A DNA stretch of 64,000 nt from Streptomyces venezuelae (GTDB lineage Bacteria; Actinomycetota; Actinomycetes; Streptomycetales; Streptomycetaceae): contig NZ_CP029192.1 of assembly GCF_008642315.1 (NCBI RefSeq), positions 7,688,001-7,752,000 on the forward strand, written 5' to 3'. The notes beneath the pieces are model-generated. The model was not told where the DNA came from. It made no database searches and saw only the letters and a program-made list of their open reading frames with translations. The translations under genes were made by a program, and so were the position numbers. Positions 1 to 8,867 of this stretch are shown in pieces (within the stretch, counting starts at the first letter, position 1; each line of letters opens with the position of its first letter).

Positions 1-548
1 ACCTGCGGCCGGGATTCGCCTTCGGCGGCTCCTGCCTGCCCAAGGATCTGCGCAGCCTGGTCCACGCCGCGCAGCGCGCCGACGTCTCGGTGCCCATCCT
101 GTCCCACGTCCTGCCCTCCAACGCCGACCACCTGCAGCGCGCGGTCGAACTGGTCGAGCGCACCGGCAAGCGGCGGGTGGGCATGTTCGGGCTCTCCTTC
201 AAGCCCGGCACCGACGACCTCCGCGAGAGCCCGCTCGTCGAACTCGCGGAGAGACTCTTCGGCAAGGGGTACGACCTGCGGATCCACGACGCCAACGTCA
301 GCCTCTCGCGGCTGATCGGCGCCAACCGCGAGTACATCGAGACCCGGTTGCCGCACCTCGCACAGCTGCTCGCCGACTCCGTCGACGACGTACTGGAGCA
401 CGCCGACGTGTGCCTGGTCGGGACCAAGGACCCGGCCGTGCTCTCGGCGCTGCCCCATGGCGAGGGACCGGTGCTCATCGACCTCATCCACCTTCCCGAC
501 GCCGACGCGCGCCGGACCGAACCTGGGTACGTGGGCCTTGCTTGGTAA
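1..548 (+). CDS. GDP-mannose 6-dehydrogenase (AlgD-like), 3' part
   Basis: The gene runs in from the left edge; 181 residues are readable from base 3. They open with the catalytic-cysteine signature GFAFGGSCLPKD (Cys codon at 33-35) and continue with GLSFKPGTDDLRESPLVELA, then IGANREYIE, and end in GLAW. This pattern fits GDP-mannose dehydrogenase (AlgD) better than bacterial UDP-glucose dehydrogenase, whose signature usually reads GGSCFPKD. AlgD oxidises GDP-mannose twice with NAD to GDP-mannuronate, the alginate precursor. The N-terminal NAD-binding domain lies outside the window. The gene is first in line of a long same-strand polysaccharide operon, which supports a sugar-nucleotide supply role. 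UDP-glucose dehydrogenase remains the main alternative. Confidence 0.85.
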   Translation, partial: LRPGFAFGGSCLPKDLRSLVHAAQRADVSVPILSHVLPSNADHLQRAVELVERTGKRRVGMFGLSFKPGTDDLRESPLVELAERLFGKGYDLRIHDANVSLSRLIGANREYIETRLPHLAQLLADSVDDVLEHADVCLVGTKDPAVLSALPHGEGPVLIDLIHLPDADARRTEPGYVGLAW

Positions 549-1803
549 TGCAATACGTGACGACCGGCCCCGCCGGCGCGCGCTGATCCTGGTGGAGAAC
601 CTGTCGGTGCCGTTCGACCGGCGGGTGTGGCAGGAGTGCACGACGCTCCGCGACGCGGGGTGGGCGGTGCACGTCATCTGTCCCCAAGGCACCAAACGGG
701 ACACCGAACCGGAGGCGGAGATCGACGGGGTGCGGATCCACCGCTACCCGTTGCGCGCCGCCACCGGCGGTCCCGCCGGTTATCTCCGGGAGTACGGATC
801 GGCGCTGTGGCACACGGCGCGGCTGATCCGCGAGGTCGGCCCGGTCCACGTGGTCCACGCCTGCAACCCGCCGGATCTGCTGTTCCTGCCGGTCCGGTGG
901 CTGACACGGCGCGGCGCACAATTCGTCTTCGACCAGCACGACCTGGTGCCGGAGCTGTACCTCTCCCGCTTCGACCGCGGCGAGGACCTCCTCTACCGCG
1001 GCGTGTGCGCGCTGGAACGCATGACGTACCGGGCGGCGGACATCGTGCTCGCCACCAACGAGAGCTACCGGGACGTCGCGGTGCGCCGCGGCGGCAAGCG
1101 GCCCGAGGACGTCTTCGTGGTGCGCAGCGCGCCCCAGGTCGACCGGTTCCAACCGGTGCCGCCCGAGCCGGAGTTGAAGAAGGGCAAGCCCCATCTGCTC
1201 TGCTACCTCGGCGTCATGGGTCCGCAGGACGGCGTCGACTACGCCCTGCGGGCCCTCGCGAAACTCCGCGACGAGCTCGGCAGGACCGACTGGCACGCCG
1301 TGTTCGTCGGCGCGGGCGACGCGTACGACGCGATGGTGGAGCTGTCACGGCAGCTCGGGCTCGATGACCAGGTGGAGTTCACCGGCCGCATATCCGACGC
1401 GGACCTGGTGCGGTACCTGTCCACCGCCGACGTCTGCCTCTCGCCCGACCCGCACAACCCGCTCAACGACGTGTCGACCATGAACAAGGTCCTCGAGTAC
1501 ATGGCGATGGGCAAGCCGATCGTCTCGTTCGACCTGCGCGAGGCCCGCGTCTCCGCCGGCGACGCCGCCGTGTACGCGCCCGCCAACGACGAGGCGCAGT
1601 TCGCGAAGCTCATCACGGAACTGCTCGACGACCCGGAGAAGCGCGCCCGCATGGGCGCGGTCGGCCAGGAACGGATCACCGGCCAACTCTCCTGGCAGCA
1701 CTCCCAGAAGCAACTGCTCGCCGCCTACGACGCCGCCTGCCGCGGACGCACCGCGGCGCCGAGAGCCGCCCCGGGACGAAAGGGGAGGAGGCGGCTCCGT
1801 TGA
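538..1803 (+). CDS. Family 4 glycosyltransferase
   Basis: This is a GT-B retaining glycosyltransferase of family GT4, expected to act on a lipid-linked sugar at the inner face of the membrane. It shows the N-terminal Rossmann domain opening ALILVENLSVPFDRRVW, the FDQHDLVPELY motif typical of WbuB-like enzymes, and the C-terminal GT1/GT4 domain with YMAMGKPIVSFD. The start is unclear. An upstream ATG at 457 would add residues that are only an out-of-frame reading of the dehydrogenase. TTG 538 is the nearest usable in-frame start but has no clear ribosome site. An ATG at 548, overlapping the dehydrogenase stop as TAATG, reads MQYVTTGPAGAR before hitting a stop in the neighbouring frame, so a one-base deletion near 575-583 is possible. 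The gene ends in a 4-bp overlap with the next. Confidence 0.85.
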   Translation: MLGNAIRDDRPRRRALILVENLSVPFDRRVWQECTTLRDAGWAVHVICPQGTKRDTEPEAEIDGVRIHRYPLRAATGGPAGYLREYGSALWHTARLIREVGPVHVVHACNPPDLLFLPVRWLTRRGAQFVFDQHDLVPELYLSRFDRGEDLLYRGVCALERMTYRAADIVLATNESYRDVAVRRGGKRPEDVFVVRSAPQVDRFQPVPPEPELKKGKPHLLCYLGVMGPQDGVDYALRALAKLRDELGRTDWHAVFVGAGDAYDAMVELSRQLGLDDQVEFTGRISDADLVRYLSTADVCLSPDPHNPLNDVSTMNKVLEYMAMGKPIVSFDLREARVSAGDAAVYAPANDEAQFAKLITELLDDPEKRARMGAVGQERITGQLSWQHSQKQLLAAYDAACRGRTAAPRAAPGRKGRRRLR

Positions 1804-3194
1804 GCGACGAAACGATACGACTGGCCACGATCGGCCAGGTACTCCGCCGCCGGTGGCGGCTCCTCGCGGTTCTCACCCTGGTGGGCGCCCTCGTCGGGTA
1901 CGGCGCCTCCGTGGTGCTGTTCCCACCCCGGTACACGGCATCGGCGTCCGTACTCCTGCCGGGGCAGTGGGAGGAGCGCGAACTGCTCACCCAGGCACAG
2001 GTCGCGACCAGCTCGTCGGTGGTCGACCGCGCGGCCGCCGAACTCGGCCTGAAGGGCGACGCCGCCACCGGGCTCAAGGACAAGGTCAGCGCCAAGGCCA
2101 CGAACGGGAACATCATCAAGATCTCGGGTACGGCAGAGAACCCGGAGCGCGCACAGGAGCTCGCCGACGGCATGGCACAGCAATTCGTCGGCTTCTCCGC
2201 ACGGCTCTCGGGCGGCAGCACCGACAACGGAACGGAGACGGGCCCCGAGGCCCTGCGCAAGAAGGTGGAGGCGACCAACCGCCGCATCAGCGACCTTGCC
2301 GACGCGGCGGACCCGGGACGGACCGTGGAAGGCGTACAGGCCCGCACGTCCCTGGAGAAGCTGCGTGCCTCGCTGGAGGAGGCCATGAAGAAGCTGGACC
2401 AGGCCGAGACCGTGTCCAGCAAGGCCGGCATGGTCGTCATGGGGAAGTCGCCCAGGCCGACCGGCGAGGCACCGCCGACGCGCACCCAGCTCATGGCCGG
2501 TGGGGCGCTCCTGTTCCTGGTGTCCGCCGTCATCGGCCACCTCGCCGCCGCCCGCACCAACCGCAGGCTGCGCACCGAACCCGAGATCGCCGCGGCCCTG
2601 CGCTCGGAGCTGCTCGGCACCGTCGACGTACCCGACGAAGGGCGCGCGCACCGGCCGGTCGGCCCCCGAGCGGCGGTCCGCCGGTTCCTCGGCCTCGACA
2701 CCCGCTGGGACACACCGGCCCCACAGCGCTCCGCCGACGAGGCAGGACGGCGGATCCGCTACCGGCGTGTGTGCGCCCGCCTCCGCAACAAGATGCCCGC
2801 CGCCCGGCGGCTGCTCCTCGTCGTGCCCGAGGGCGACGAGGTCGCCCACCGGGCCGCCGGGCAGCTCGTCGCCGAGTGCGCGAGCGACCCCACCGCGAAC
2901 GCCGCGAGCAGGGGATACCCCGTGCTGCGCGTGGTGGAGGTGCCCATCGGCCGGCCGGTGGTGCCCGACAGCGGCGCCGAGTCCGGTGCCCTGATCGTGC
3001 TCAGCGCCGGCAACTGGACCGCCGCCGAGCTCACCGGCATCGCCGAGGCGTGCGCGGACGGCAGGCACGAGGTCGTCGGCGTCGTCGTCGCGGGCGCGGT
3101 CCGCGCCCGCCCGGCACGCTCCGCCGACCAGCCGCCGGAGAAGGCCACCCTGGCCCTCGCCGTGCGCGGCGACGCGACGGGAGGCCCGGCGTGA
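1800..3194 (+). CDS. Chain-length determinant (Wzz/PCP-like) protein with degenerate kinase-like tail
   Basis: A 464-residue membrane protein. Transmembrane segments are at about 20-40 and 231-250, with an extracytoplasmic segment between, the layout of polysaccharide co-polymerases that set polymer length. The cytosolic tail (about 335-450) has a strand reading RRLLLVVPEG where a tyrosine (BY) kinase would carry its Walker A loop, and later strands IVLSAG and VVGVVVAG that resemble the kinase core, but no GxxxxGK motif and no tyrosine cluster. I infer a catalytically dead kinase-like domain. The start is TTG 1800, overlapping the previous stop by 4 bp and preceded by a strong AAGGGGAGGAG. 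The next gene encodes a second protein of the same type. Confidence 0.8.
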   Translation: MSDETIRLATIGQVLRRRWRLLAVLTLVGALVGYGASVVLFPPRYTASASVLLPGQWEERELLTQAQVATSSSVVDRAAAELGLKGDAATGLKDKVSAKATNGNIIKISGTAENPERAQELADGMAQQFVGFSARLSGGSTDNGTETGPEALRKKVEATNRRISDLADAADPGRTVEGVQARTSLEKLRASLEEAMKKLDQAETVSSKAGMVVMGKSPRPTGEAPPTRTQLMAGGALLFLVSAVIGHLAAARTNRRLRTEPEIAAALRSELLGTVDVPDEGRAHRPVGPRAAVRRFLGLDTRWDTPAPQRSADEAGRRIRYRRVCARLRNKMPAARRLLLVVPEGDEVAHRAAGQLVAECASDPTANAASRGYPVLRVVEVPIGRPVVPDSGAESGALIVLSAGNWTAAELTGIAEACADGRHEVVGVVVAGAVRARPARSADQPPEKATLALAVRGDATGGPA

Positions 3195-4720
3195 CGACGA
3201 ACACAACCGGCGAATCCCCGGCGCCCACCCCACTCTTCGACCTGCACTCCCTGGTGGTGTCGGTGCGCAGGCGCCGCCGCCTCTGGTGCTCACTGGCGCT
3301 CCTCGGGCTGCTGATCGGCGCGGCCCTCGCGGTCGTCATGCCGCCCCCGCCGAGCGCGGTGACCAAGGTGCTCGTCACCCACCAGGAGGACCAGCCCAAC
3401 GACACCGGAACGCTGATCCGCACCGACGTCGAGATCCTGGGGACCACCCGGATCGCGGGCAAGGCCCTGCAGGCCCTCAAGTCCTCCGAGAAGCCCGAGG
3501 ACTTCCTGCAGGACTACCGGGGCACCGGCCTGACCAACAACCTCATGCAGATCGACGTGACCGGGAAGGACGACGCCGAGGCGGTCGCCCGGGCCGAGGC
3601 GCTGGCCGACGCGTTCGTCGCCGACCACGTGCGGCGGATGCAGGCGGCCGCGAAGGCCGAGGCCAAGGCGCTGCGCGACCAGCGAGACCGCATGCGGGAC
3701 GAACTCAAGGAGGTCAACGCGTCGATCGGCGACCGGTCGCCGGAGACCGACCCGCAGGACTCCGCGAGCATCGAGTCCCTCTTCTCCCGCCGGGCCGAAC
3801 TCACCTCGCGCATCGCCGACTACGACCAGCGCGCCGAGGAAGCCCAGATGGGCACACCCAAGATCATCGCCGGTACGCAGATCGTGGACGCCCCGCGCGC
3901 GGTACAGCAGTCGCTGCCGAAGTCGGCCGCGACCAAGGCCGCGATCGGGCTCGTCCTCGGGCTCGTCCTCGGCCTCGCGCTGGCCGCCGTCACCTCGGTG
4001 GTGGCCGACCGCCCCGTGCTGCGCCGCGAGATGGCGGCGAACCTGGGCGCCTCGGTCATCGCGGAGCTGCCCCGCGTGCCGCGCCGCCCGGCCGGTCGCT
4101 GGCAGCTCAAACGCACCCGGGTGGCACGCGAACGGCTCGCCGCCTCCCTGGCCCGCACCGTTCGCGGCTCCAAGGAGCCGGTGTCGCTGCTGGAGTTGGG
4201 GTGTGCGCGCAGTACGAGCGCGATCGCCCTGGACGTCGCGGGGGAACTCGCGGCGGAGGGGCCCGTGGTCGTCATCGACGGCCTGCCCGGCTCGGAGCTC
4301 GCCGACAGCCGCCGCATACCCGCGGACGTGACCGTGGTCGGCGGCGAGCGCGCCGCGACCGTGTCGCACCAGGTGCGCCGCATCGGCGTCGGCTCGGTCG
4401 CGCCCGGCACGGCGTGGACCGACCTCCAGCACCTGGGCAGCCAGGCCGTGCTCGTCGTACGGGCCGGACACGGCAGCGCCGCGTGGCTGCACACCGTGGC
4501 ACGACAACTTGCCGACCAGCGCATCCCGTTGATCGGCGTGGTGCTGATCGACCCCGACCCGCGCGACCGGACCGACGGCACGCTGTGGGACGGACTGCAC
4601 ACCGCGCTGCGGGGCCCTCAGGAGCGGCCGCCCCGGCAGAACAGTGGGGGCCAGTCGCGCACCGAAAGGCCGTCGGTACCGGCCGCACGGGTCCCGTACA
4701 GCGACCAGGAGGCCAGGTAG
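3191..4720 (+). CDS. Second Wzz/PCP-like protein with pseudo-kinase domain
   Basis: A 509-residue protein starting at GTG 3191 and overlapping the previous stop by 4 bp. Transmembrane segments are at about 31-50 and 250-272. Between them is a Wzz-type domain with a charged coiled-coil stretch (about 145-220). After the second segment a cytosolic domain begins with LLELGCARSTSAIALDVA and VVVIDGLPG. This aligns in position with the Walker A and Walker A' strands of bacterial tyrosine kinases but lacks the P-loop lysine; QAVLVVRAG and IPLIGVVLID match later strands. It probably works with the neighbouring PCP protein in controlling polymerisation or export. A functional kinase may be encoded elsewhere, since none is seen in this window. 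Confidence 0.8.
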   Translation: MTTNTTGESPAPTPLFDLHSLVVSVRRRRRLWCSLALLGLLIGAALAVVMPPPPSAVTKVLVTHQEDQPNDTGTLIRTDVEILGTTRIAGKALQALKSSEKPEDFLQDYRGTGLTNNLMQIDVTGKDDAEAVARAEALADAFVADHVRRMQAAAKAEAKALRDQRDRMRDELKEVNASIGDRSPETDPQDSASIESLFSRRAELTSRIADYDQRAEEAQMGTPKIIAGTQIVDAPRAVQQSLPKSAATKAAIGLVLGLVLGLALAAVTSVVADRPVLRREMAANLGASVIAELPRVPRRPAGRWQLKRTRVARERLAASLARTVRGSKEPVSLLELGCARSTSAIALDVAGELAAEGPVVVIDGLPGSELADSRRIPADVTVVGGERAATVSHQVRRIGVGSVAPGTAWTDLQHLGSQAVLVVRAGHGSAAWLHTVARQLADQRIPLIGVVLIDPDPRDRTDGTLWDGLHTALRGPQERPPRQNSGGQSRTERPSVPAARVPYSDQEAR

Positions 4721-4723
4721 ACC

Positions 4724-6652
4724 ATGTGTGGCATCGCAGGAACATACCGATGGCCCGACGGCAAGGCGGTGACCGACCGGCTCACCGACGTCCTCGCCCA
4801 CCGCGGCCCCGACGGGTCGGGCAGGTACAGCCACCCCGCCGGTGACGGCGAGGTGCACCTCGGGCACCGCCGCCTGGCCATCATCGACCTGTCCGAGACC
4901 GGCGCCCAGCCGATGGTCTCGGACGGCCTCTCCCTCACCTACAACGGCGAGTTGTACAACGCGCCCGAGCTCCGCGCCGAGCTGACGGGCGCCGGGGTGC
5001 GCTTCCGCGGCACCTCCGACACCGAGGTGCTCCTCGAGGCCTGGCGGCGCTGGGGCACGGACTGCCTGCCCCGGCTGCGCGGCATGTTCGCGTTCGCCGT
5101 CTTCGACGAGCGGACCGGCGAACTGGTGCTCGCCCGCGACCAGCTCGGCATCAAGCCGCTGTTCCTGCTGCGGCGCGGCGGCGGCATGGTGTTCGCCTCC
5201 GAGCTCAAGGCGCTCGCCGCCGTGACCGGCGGATCACTCGACGTCGACCACGCGGCCCTGGTGGCCTCGCTCCTCTACTACTGGGTGCCCGACTCCCGGT
5301 GCGCGTTCCGCGAGGCGGAGAAGCTGCCGCCGGGCAGCTGGCTGCGGATACGGCCCGACGGCCGGGAGGAACGCGGCACGTACTGGAACCTGAGGGACGT
5401 CGCCGCCGAGGGCCGGGAGCGGGCCCGCAGCGGCGAACGCCCCGACCTGGCCGCCATCGTCGAGGAGTCGACCCGGCAGCACCTGCTCTCCGACGTGCCC
5501 GTGGCGACCTTCCTCTCCGGCGGCCTCGACTCCAGCTACCTCACCGCGCTCGCCGCCCGCCACCAACCCGGGATCTCCGCCTACACGATCGGATTCCGGG
5601 CCGCGGACGCCAAGTTCGAGGCGATGCCGGACGACCTGCGCTACGCCCGGCAGGTGGCCGAGCGGTACGGAGTCGACCTGCACGAGATCGAGATCGCCCC
5701 GAACGTCCTCGACCTGCTCCCGCAGATGACGTACTCCCTGGACGAGCCGATCGGCGACCCCGCCGCGATCAACACGTTCCTGATCTGCTCGGCCGCCCGG
5801 GAGGCCGGGGTGAAGGTGATGCTCTCCGGGATGGGCGCCGACGAACTGTTCGCCGGGTACCGCAAGCACCTGGCGAACCTGCTCGCGCTCCGCTACCAGC
5901 GCGTCCCGCGGCCGCTGCGGAGCGGGGTGTCCGGCATCGTGGACCGGCTGCCCGTCGCCACGGCGCGCCGCGGCTACCGCTCGGTGCGCTTCGCCAAGCG
6001 GTTCCTCTCCTTCGCGGGACTGCCGGAGGAGACCGCGTTCCGCCGCAGCTACACCATGTACGACCAGGACGAACTGCTCGCCCTCGTCGACCCGGACCTG
6101 GCGGGGACCGTCGACGACGTGCTGACCGAGCACGCGGACGTCTACCGGGACAACGACCTCGACGACCACGTCAACCGCATGTGCCTGACCGACGCCCGGA
6201 TGTTCCTGCCGGGCCTCAACCTCGCCTACACGGACCGCTCCAGCATGGCCGCGTCGACCGAGGTGCGCGTGCCGTACGTGGACGTCGACGTGGTCAGGGC
6301 GGCGTTCACCGTGCCCGGCGACCGCAAGATCGTCGGACGGCAGGGCAAGGCGGTCCTCAAGGAGGCCGCCACCTCGATCCTGCCCAAGGAGATCGTCTAC
6401 CGGCCCAAGGGCCTGTTCAGCGCGCCGCTGCGGGCCTGGATGAGCCGGGACCTGGCACCGCTGGTGCGCGAGGTCGTCAACGACGGCGTGCTCGTCAACT
6501 CCGGGATCCTGCGCCGCGACGCGCTGGCCCGCATGGTCGCCGAGGACGCCGCCGGGCAGCGGGACTTCTCCAAGCATCTCTGGCATGTGCTGACCCTCGA
6601 GTACTGGTACCGCGGCGCTGTCTCCGGCTCCGGCCGGAGCCAGGCGGCCTGA
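4724..6652 (+). CDS. Asparagine synthase (glutamine-hydrolysing) family amidotransferase
   Basis: A 642-residue AsnB-family enzyme. The N-terminal class-II glutaminase domain begins MCGIAG with the nucleophile Cys2 and has HRGPDG and the YNGELYN loop. The synthetase domain carries the ATP-pyrophosphatase loop LSGGLDSS at about 264-271 and the later GMGADELFAGY motif. The family activates a carboxylate as acyl-AMP and transfers ammonia released from glutamine. Within polysaccharide clusters such enzymes (for example WbpS) are proposed to amidate uronic acids. The dehydrogenase upstream makes a uronate, so sugar amidation is a more likely role here than asparagine supply. It lies 3 bp after the second PCP gene. 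Confidence 0.88.
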   Translation: MCGIAGTYRWPDGKAVTDRLTDVLAHRGPDGSGRYSHPAGDGEVHLGHRRLAIIDLSETGAQPMVSDGLSLTYNGELYNAPELRAELTGAGVRFRGTSDTEVLLEAWRRWGTDCLPRLRGMFAFAVFDERTGELVLARDQLGIKPLFLLRRGGGMVFASELKALAAVTGGSLDVDHAALVASLLYYWVPDSRCAFREAEKLPPGSWLRIRPDGREERGTYWNLRDVAAEGRERARSGERPDLAAIVEESTRQHLLSDVPVATFLSGGLDSSYLTALAARHQPGISAYTIGFRAADAKFEAMPDDLRYARQVAERYGVDLHEIEIAPNVLDLLPQMTYSLDEPIGDPAAINTFLICSAAREAGVKVMLSGMGADELFAGYRKHLANLLALRYQRVPRPLRSGVSGIVDRLPVATARRGYRSVRFAKRFLSFAGLPEETAFRRSYTMYDQDELLALVDPDLAGTVDDVLTEHADVYRDNDLDDHVNRMCLTDARMFLPGLNLAYTDRSSMAASTEVRVPYVDVDVVRAAFTVPGDRKIVGRQGKAVLKEAATSILPKEIVYRPKGLFSAPLRAWMSRDLAPLVREVVNDGVLVNSGILRRDALARMVAEDAAGQRDFSKHLWHVLTLEYWYRGAVSGSGRSQAA

Positions 6653-6677
6653 AACACGTAAAACAAGAGGAGCTCGG

Positions 6678-8867
6678 GTGAAACAGGTTGTGCAGAACTA
6701 CAAGAGCGGCGAACTGGCGCTGCTCGACGTGCCGGCACCGGGGTGCAAACCCGGCGGTGTCCTGGTGCGCAGCGCCTTCTCGCTGATCTCCACCGGAACC
6801 GAGCTCATGAAGGTGTCCGAGGCCGGCATGTCGATGGTGGGCAAGGCCCGCTCACGGCCGGACCAGGTGGCCAAGGTCATGCAGAGCGTGGCCACCAACG
6901 GCGTGCCCGCCACCTACCGCAAGGTGATGGGCAAGCTCGACTCCTACACGCCGCTCGGCTACTCGCTGTGCGGTGTCGTCGAGCAGGTCGGCGACGGGAT
7001 CGACGACGTGGCCGTCGGCGACCTCGTGGCCTGCGCCGGCAACGAGCACGCGCTGCACGCCGAAGTGAACTGGGTGCCCAGGAACCTCTACACCCCGGTG
7101 CCGGACGGCCTCGCGCCCCGGCACGCGGCCTTCGGCACGGTCGGCTCGATCGCGATGCAGGGCGTCCGCCAGGGCGAGCCGCAGCTCGGCGAGGTGGCGC
7201 TGGTCATCGGCCTCGGCCTGATCGGGCAGCTGGTCGTGCAGCTCCTCGTCGCGTCGGGCGTCCGCGTCGTCGGGGCCGACCCCGACCCGGCGCGCTGCGC
7301 ACTCGCCGAGCGGCTCGGCGCCGCGGCCTGCGGCGACCCCGCGTCCGCCGCCGTGGAGGCCGCCGTCGCCGAACTCACCGGCGGCCACGGCGTCGACCAG
7401 GTGTATCTGGCCGCGGGCGGCGGCAGCAACCAGCCCGTCGAGCTCGCCGCCCACCTGAGCCGGGACCGCGGCCGGGTCGTCGACATCGGCAAGTGCAGCC
7501 TGGACCTGCCGTGGAACGCGTACTACGAGAAAGAGCTCGACGTCCGGTTCTCCCGCAGCTACGGCCCCGGTCGCTACGACCCGTCGTACGAACTGGAGGG
7601 CCGCGACTACCCGATCGGTTACGTGCGCTGGACCGAGCGCCGCAACCTGGCGTGCTTCCTCGACCTCGCCGCCCGCGGCAGCGTCGACGTGGAGCCCCTG
7701 ATCTCCCACATCGCCGACTTCGACGCCGCCGTGGAGACGTACCAGAGCCTGAAGGACGGCGACCTGAAGGCCGTCGCCGTGCTGTTCCGCTACCCCGATC
7801 ACAAGGGGGAGGAGGGCGAGACGGTCGCTCCGGCGGTGACCGTGCCCGCGGTGCGGCTGAGCGGCGGGGCGTCGGCCCCGGCCCGTGTCACCAAGTCGCC
7901 GGTGCGCCTCGCGTTCGTCGGCGCGGGGAACTACGCGACGTCGATGCTGCTGCCGCACCTGACCGGGCGCGACGGTGTCGAGCTGTCGACCGTGGTCACC
8001 ACGACCGCGCTCTCCGCCGCCAACGCGAAGCGGAAGTTCGGCTTCGCCGAGGCGACCACCGACCTCGACGCCGTGCTCGGAGACAAGTCCATCGACGCGG
8101 TGTTCGTCGTCACCCGCCACAGCTCCCACGCCGACCTCACCAAGAAGGCGCTCCACGCGGGCAAGGCGGTCTTCGTCGAGAAGCCCCTGGCCCTCGGCGA
8201 GGACGAACTCGCCGACGTCCTGAAGGCCGTGGAGGAGTCCGGCAACGACCGCCTCCAGGTCGGCTTCAACCGCCGGTTCTCCCCGCTGCTTCGCGAGGCC
8301 AAGAAGCGGTTCGGCGCCCGGACGGGACCGGCCAGCGTCCGCTACCTGGTCAACGCGGGACGGCTCCAGCACGGTAGCTGGTACCTCCGGCAGGGCAGCG
8401 AAGGCACCCGGTTCGCCGGTGAGGGCGGGCACTTCATCGACACGGTGAGCTGGCTGCTCGACGCCGACCCGATATCGGTGTACGCGCTCGCCACCCCCGG
8501 CAACGACGACCTCCAGGTCGTCCTGCGCTACCCCGACGGCTCCACCGCCACCATCAGCTACGTGACCTCGGGCCCCGCCAGCCTCCCCAAGGAGACGCTG
8601 GACCTGGTCGCCGACGGCAAGGCGCTGCGGCTCGACGACTTCGTCCGCGCCTCCGTGTACGGAAGCAAGCGGTGGGTCAGCTCCCGGCTGCCCAAGGCAC
8701 GGGACAAGGGGCAGGAGGCCGAACTGGCCGCGTTCGTCAGGGCCGTGCGCACCGGCGGCGCCATGCCGGTGCCGCTGACGTCCTTGGCCGCCACCACGGC
8801 GGCCACCCTCGCCGTGCAGACCGGTCTGGCCGGCGGCGCGCCGGTGACGCTGGCGGGCGCCGAATGA
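6678..8867 (+). CDS. Bi-domain oxidoreductase (MDR plus Gfo/Idh/MocA)
   Basis: A 729-residue fusion of two oxidoreductase folds. Residues 1-365 form a medium-chain alcohol-dehydrogenase-like domain with the nucleotide loop VIGLGLIGQL. Residues about 405-729 form a Gfo/Idh/MocA domain with the Rossmann motif AFVGAGNYATSML and the catalytic lysine motif EKPLALG (Lys about 501). The family name for this fusion is bi-domain-containing oxidoreductase; it is common in exopolysaccharide clusters next to heparinase-like genes. Exact substrate unknown; oxidation, reduction or epimerisation of a sugar nucleotide is the usual proposal. The start is GTG 6678 with GAGGAG about 7 bases upstream. It overlaps the heparinase gene by 4 bp. 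Confidence 0.85.
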   Translation: MKQVVQNYKSGELALLDVPAPGCKPGGVLVRSAFSLISTGTELMKVSEAGMSMVGKARSRPDQVAKVMQSVATNGVPATYRKVMGKLDSYTPLGYSLCGVVEQVGDGIDDVAVGDLVACAGNEHALHAEVNWVPRNLYTPVPDGLAPRHAAFGTVGSIAMQGVRQGEPQLGEVALVIGLGLIGQLVVQLLVASGVRVVGADPDPARCALAERLGAAACGDPASAAVEAAVAELTGGHGVDQVYLAAGGGSNQPVELAAHLSRDRGRVVDIGKCSLDLPWNAYYEKELDVRFSRSYGPGRYDPSYELEGRDYPIGYVRWTERRNLACFLDLAARGSVDVEPLISHIADFDAAVETYQSLKDGDLKAVAVLFRYPDHKGEEGETVAPAVTVPAVRLSGGASAPARVTKSPVRLAFVGAGNYATSMLLPHLTGRDGVELSTVVTTTALSAANAKRKFGFAEATTDLDAVLGDKSIDAVFVVTRHSSHADLTKKALHAGKAVFVEKPLALGEDELADVLKAVEESGNDRLQVGFNRRFSPLLREAKKRFGARTGPASVRYLVNAGRLQHGSWYLRQGSEGTRFAGEGGHFIDTVSWLLDADPISVYALATPGNDDLQVVLRYPDGSTATISYVTSGPASLPKETLDLVADGKALRLDDFVRASVYGSKRWVSSRLPKARDKGQEAELAAFVRAVRTGGAMPVPLTSLAATTAATLAVQTGLAGGAPVTLAGAE

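Noticed and set aside
1725..3293. Long minus-strand open frame opposite the PCP genes
   Set aside because: No family pattern, composition of a shadow frame, and both plus-strand PCP genes have good starts and domain structure.
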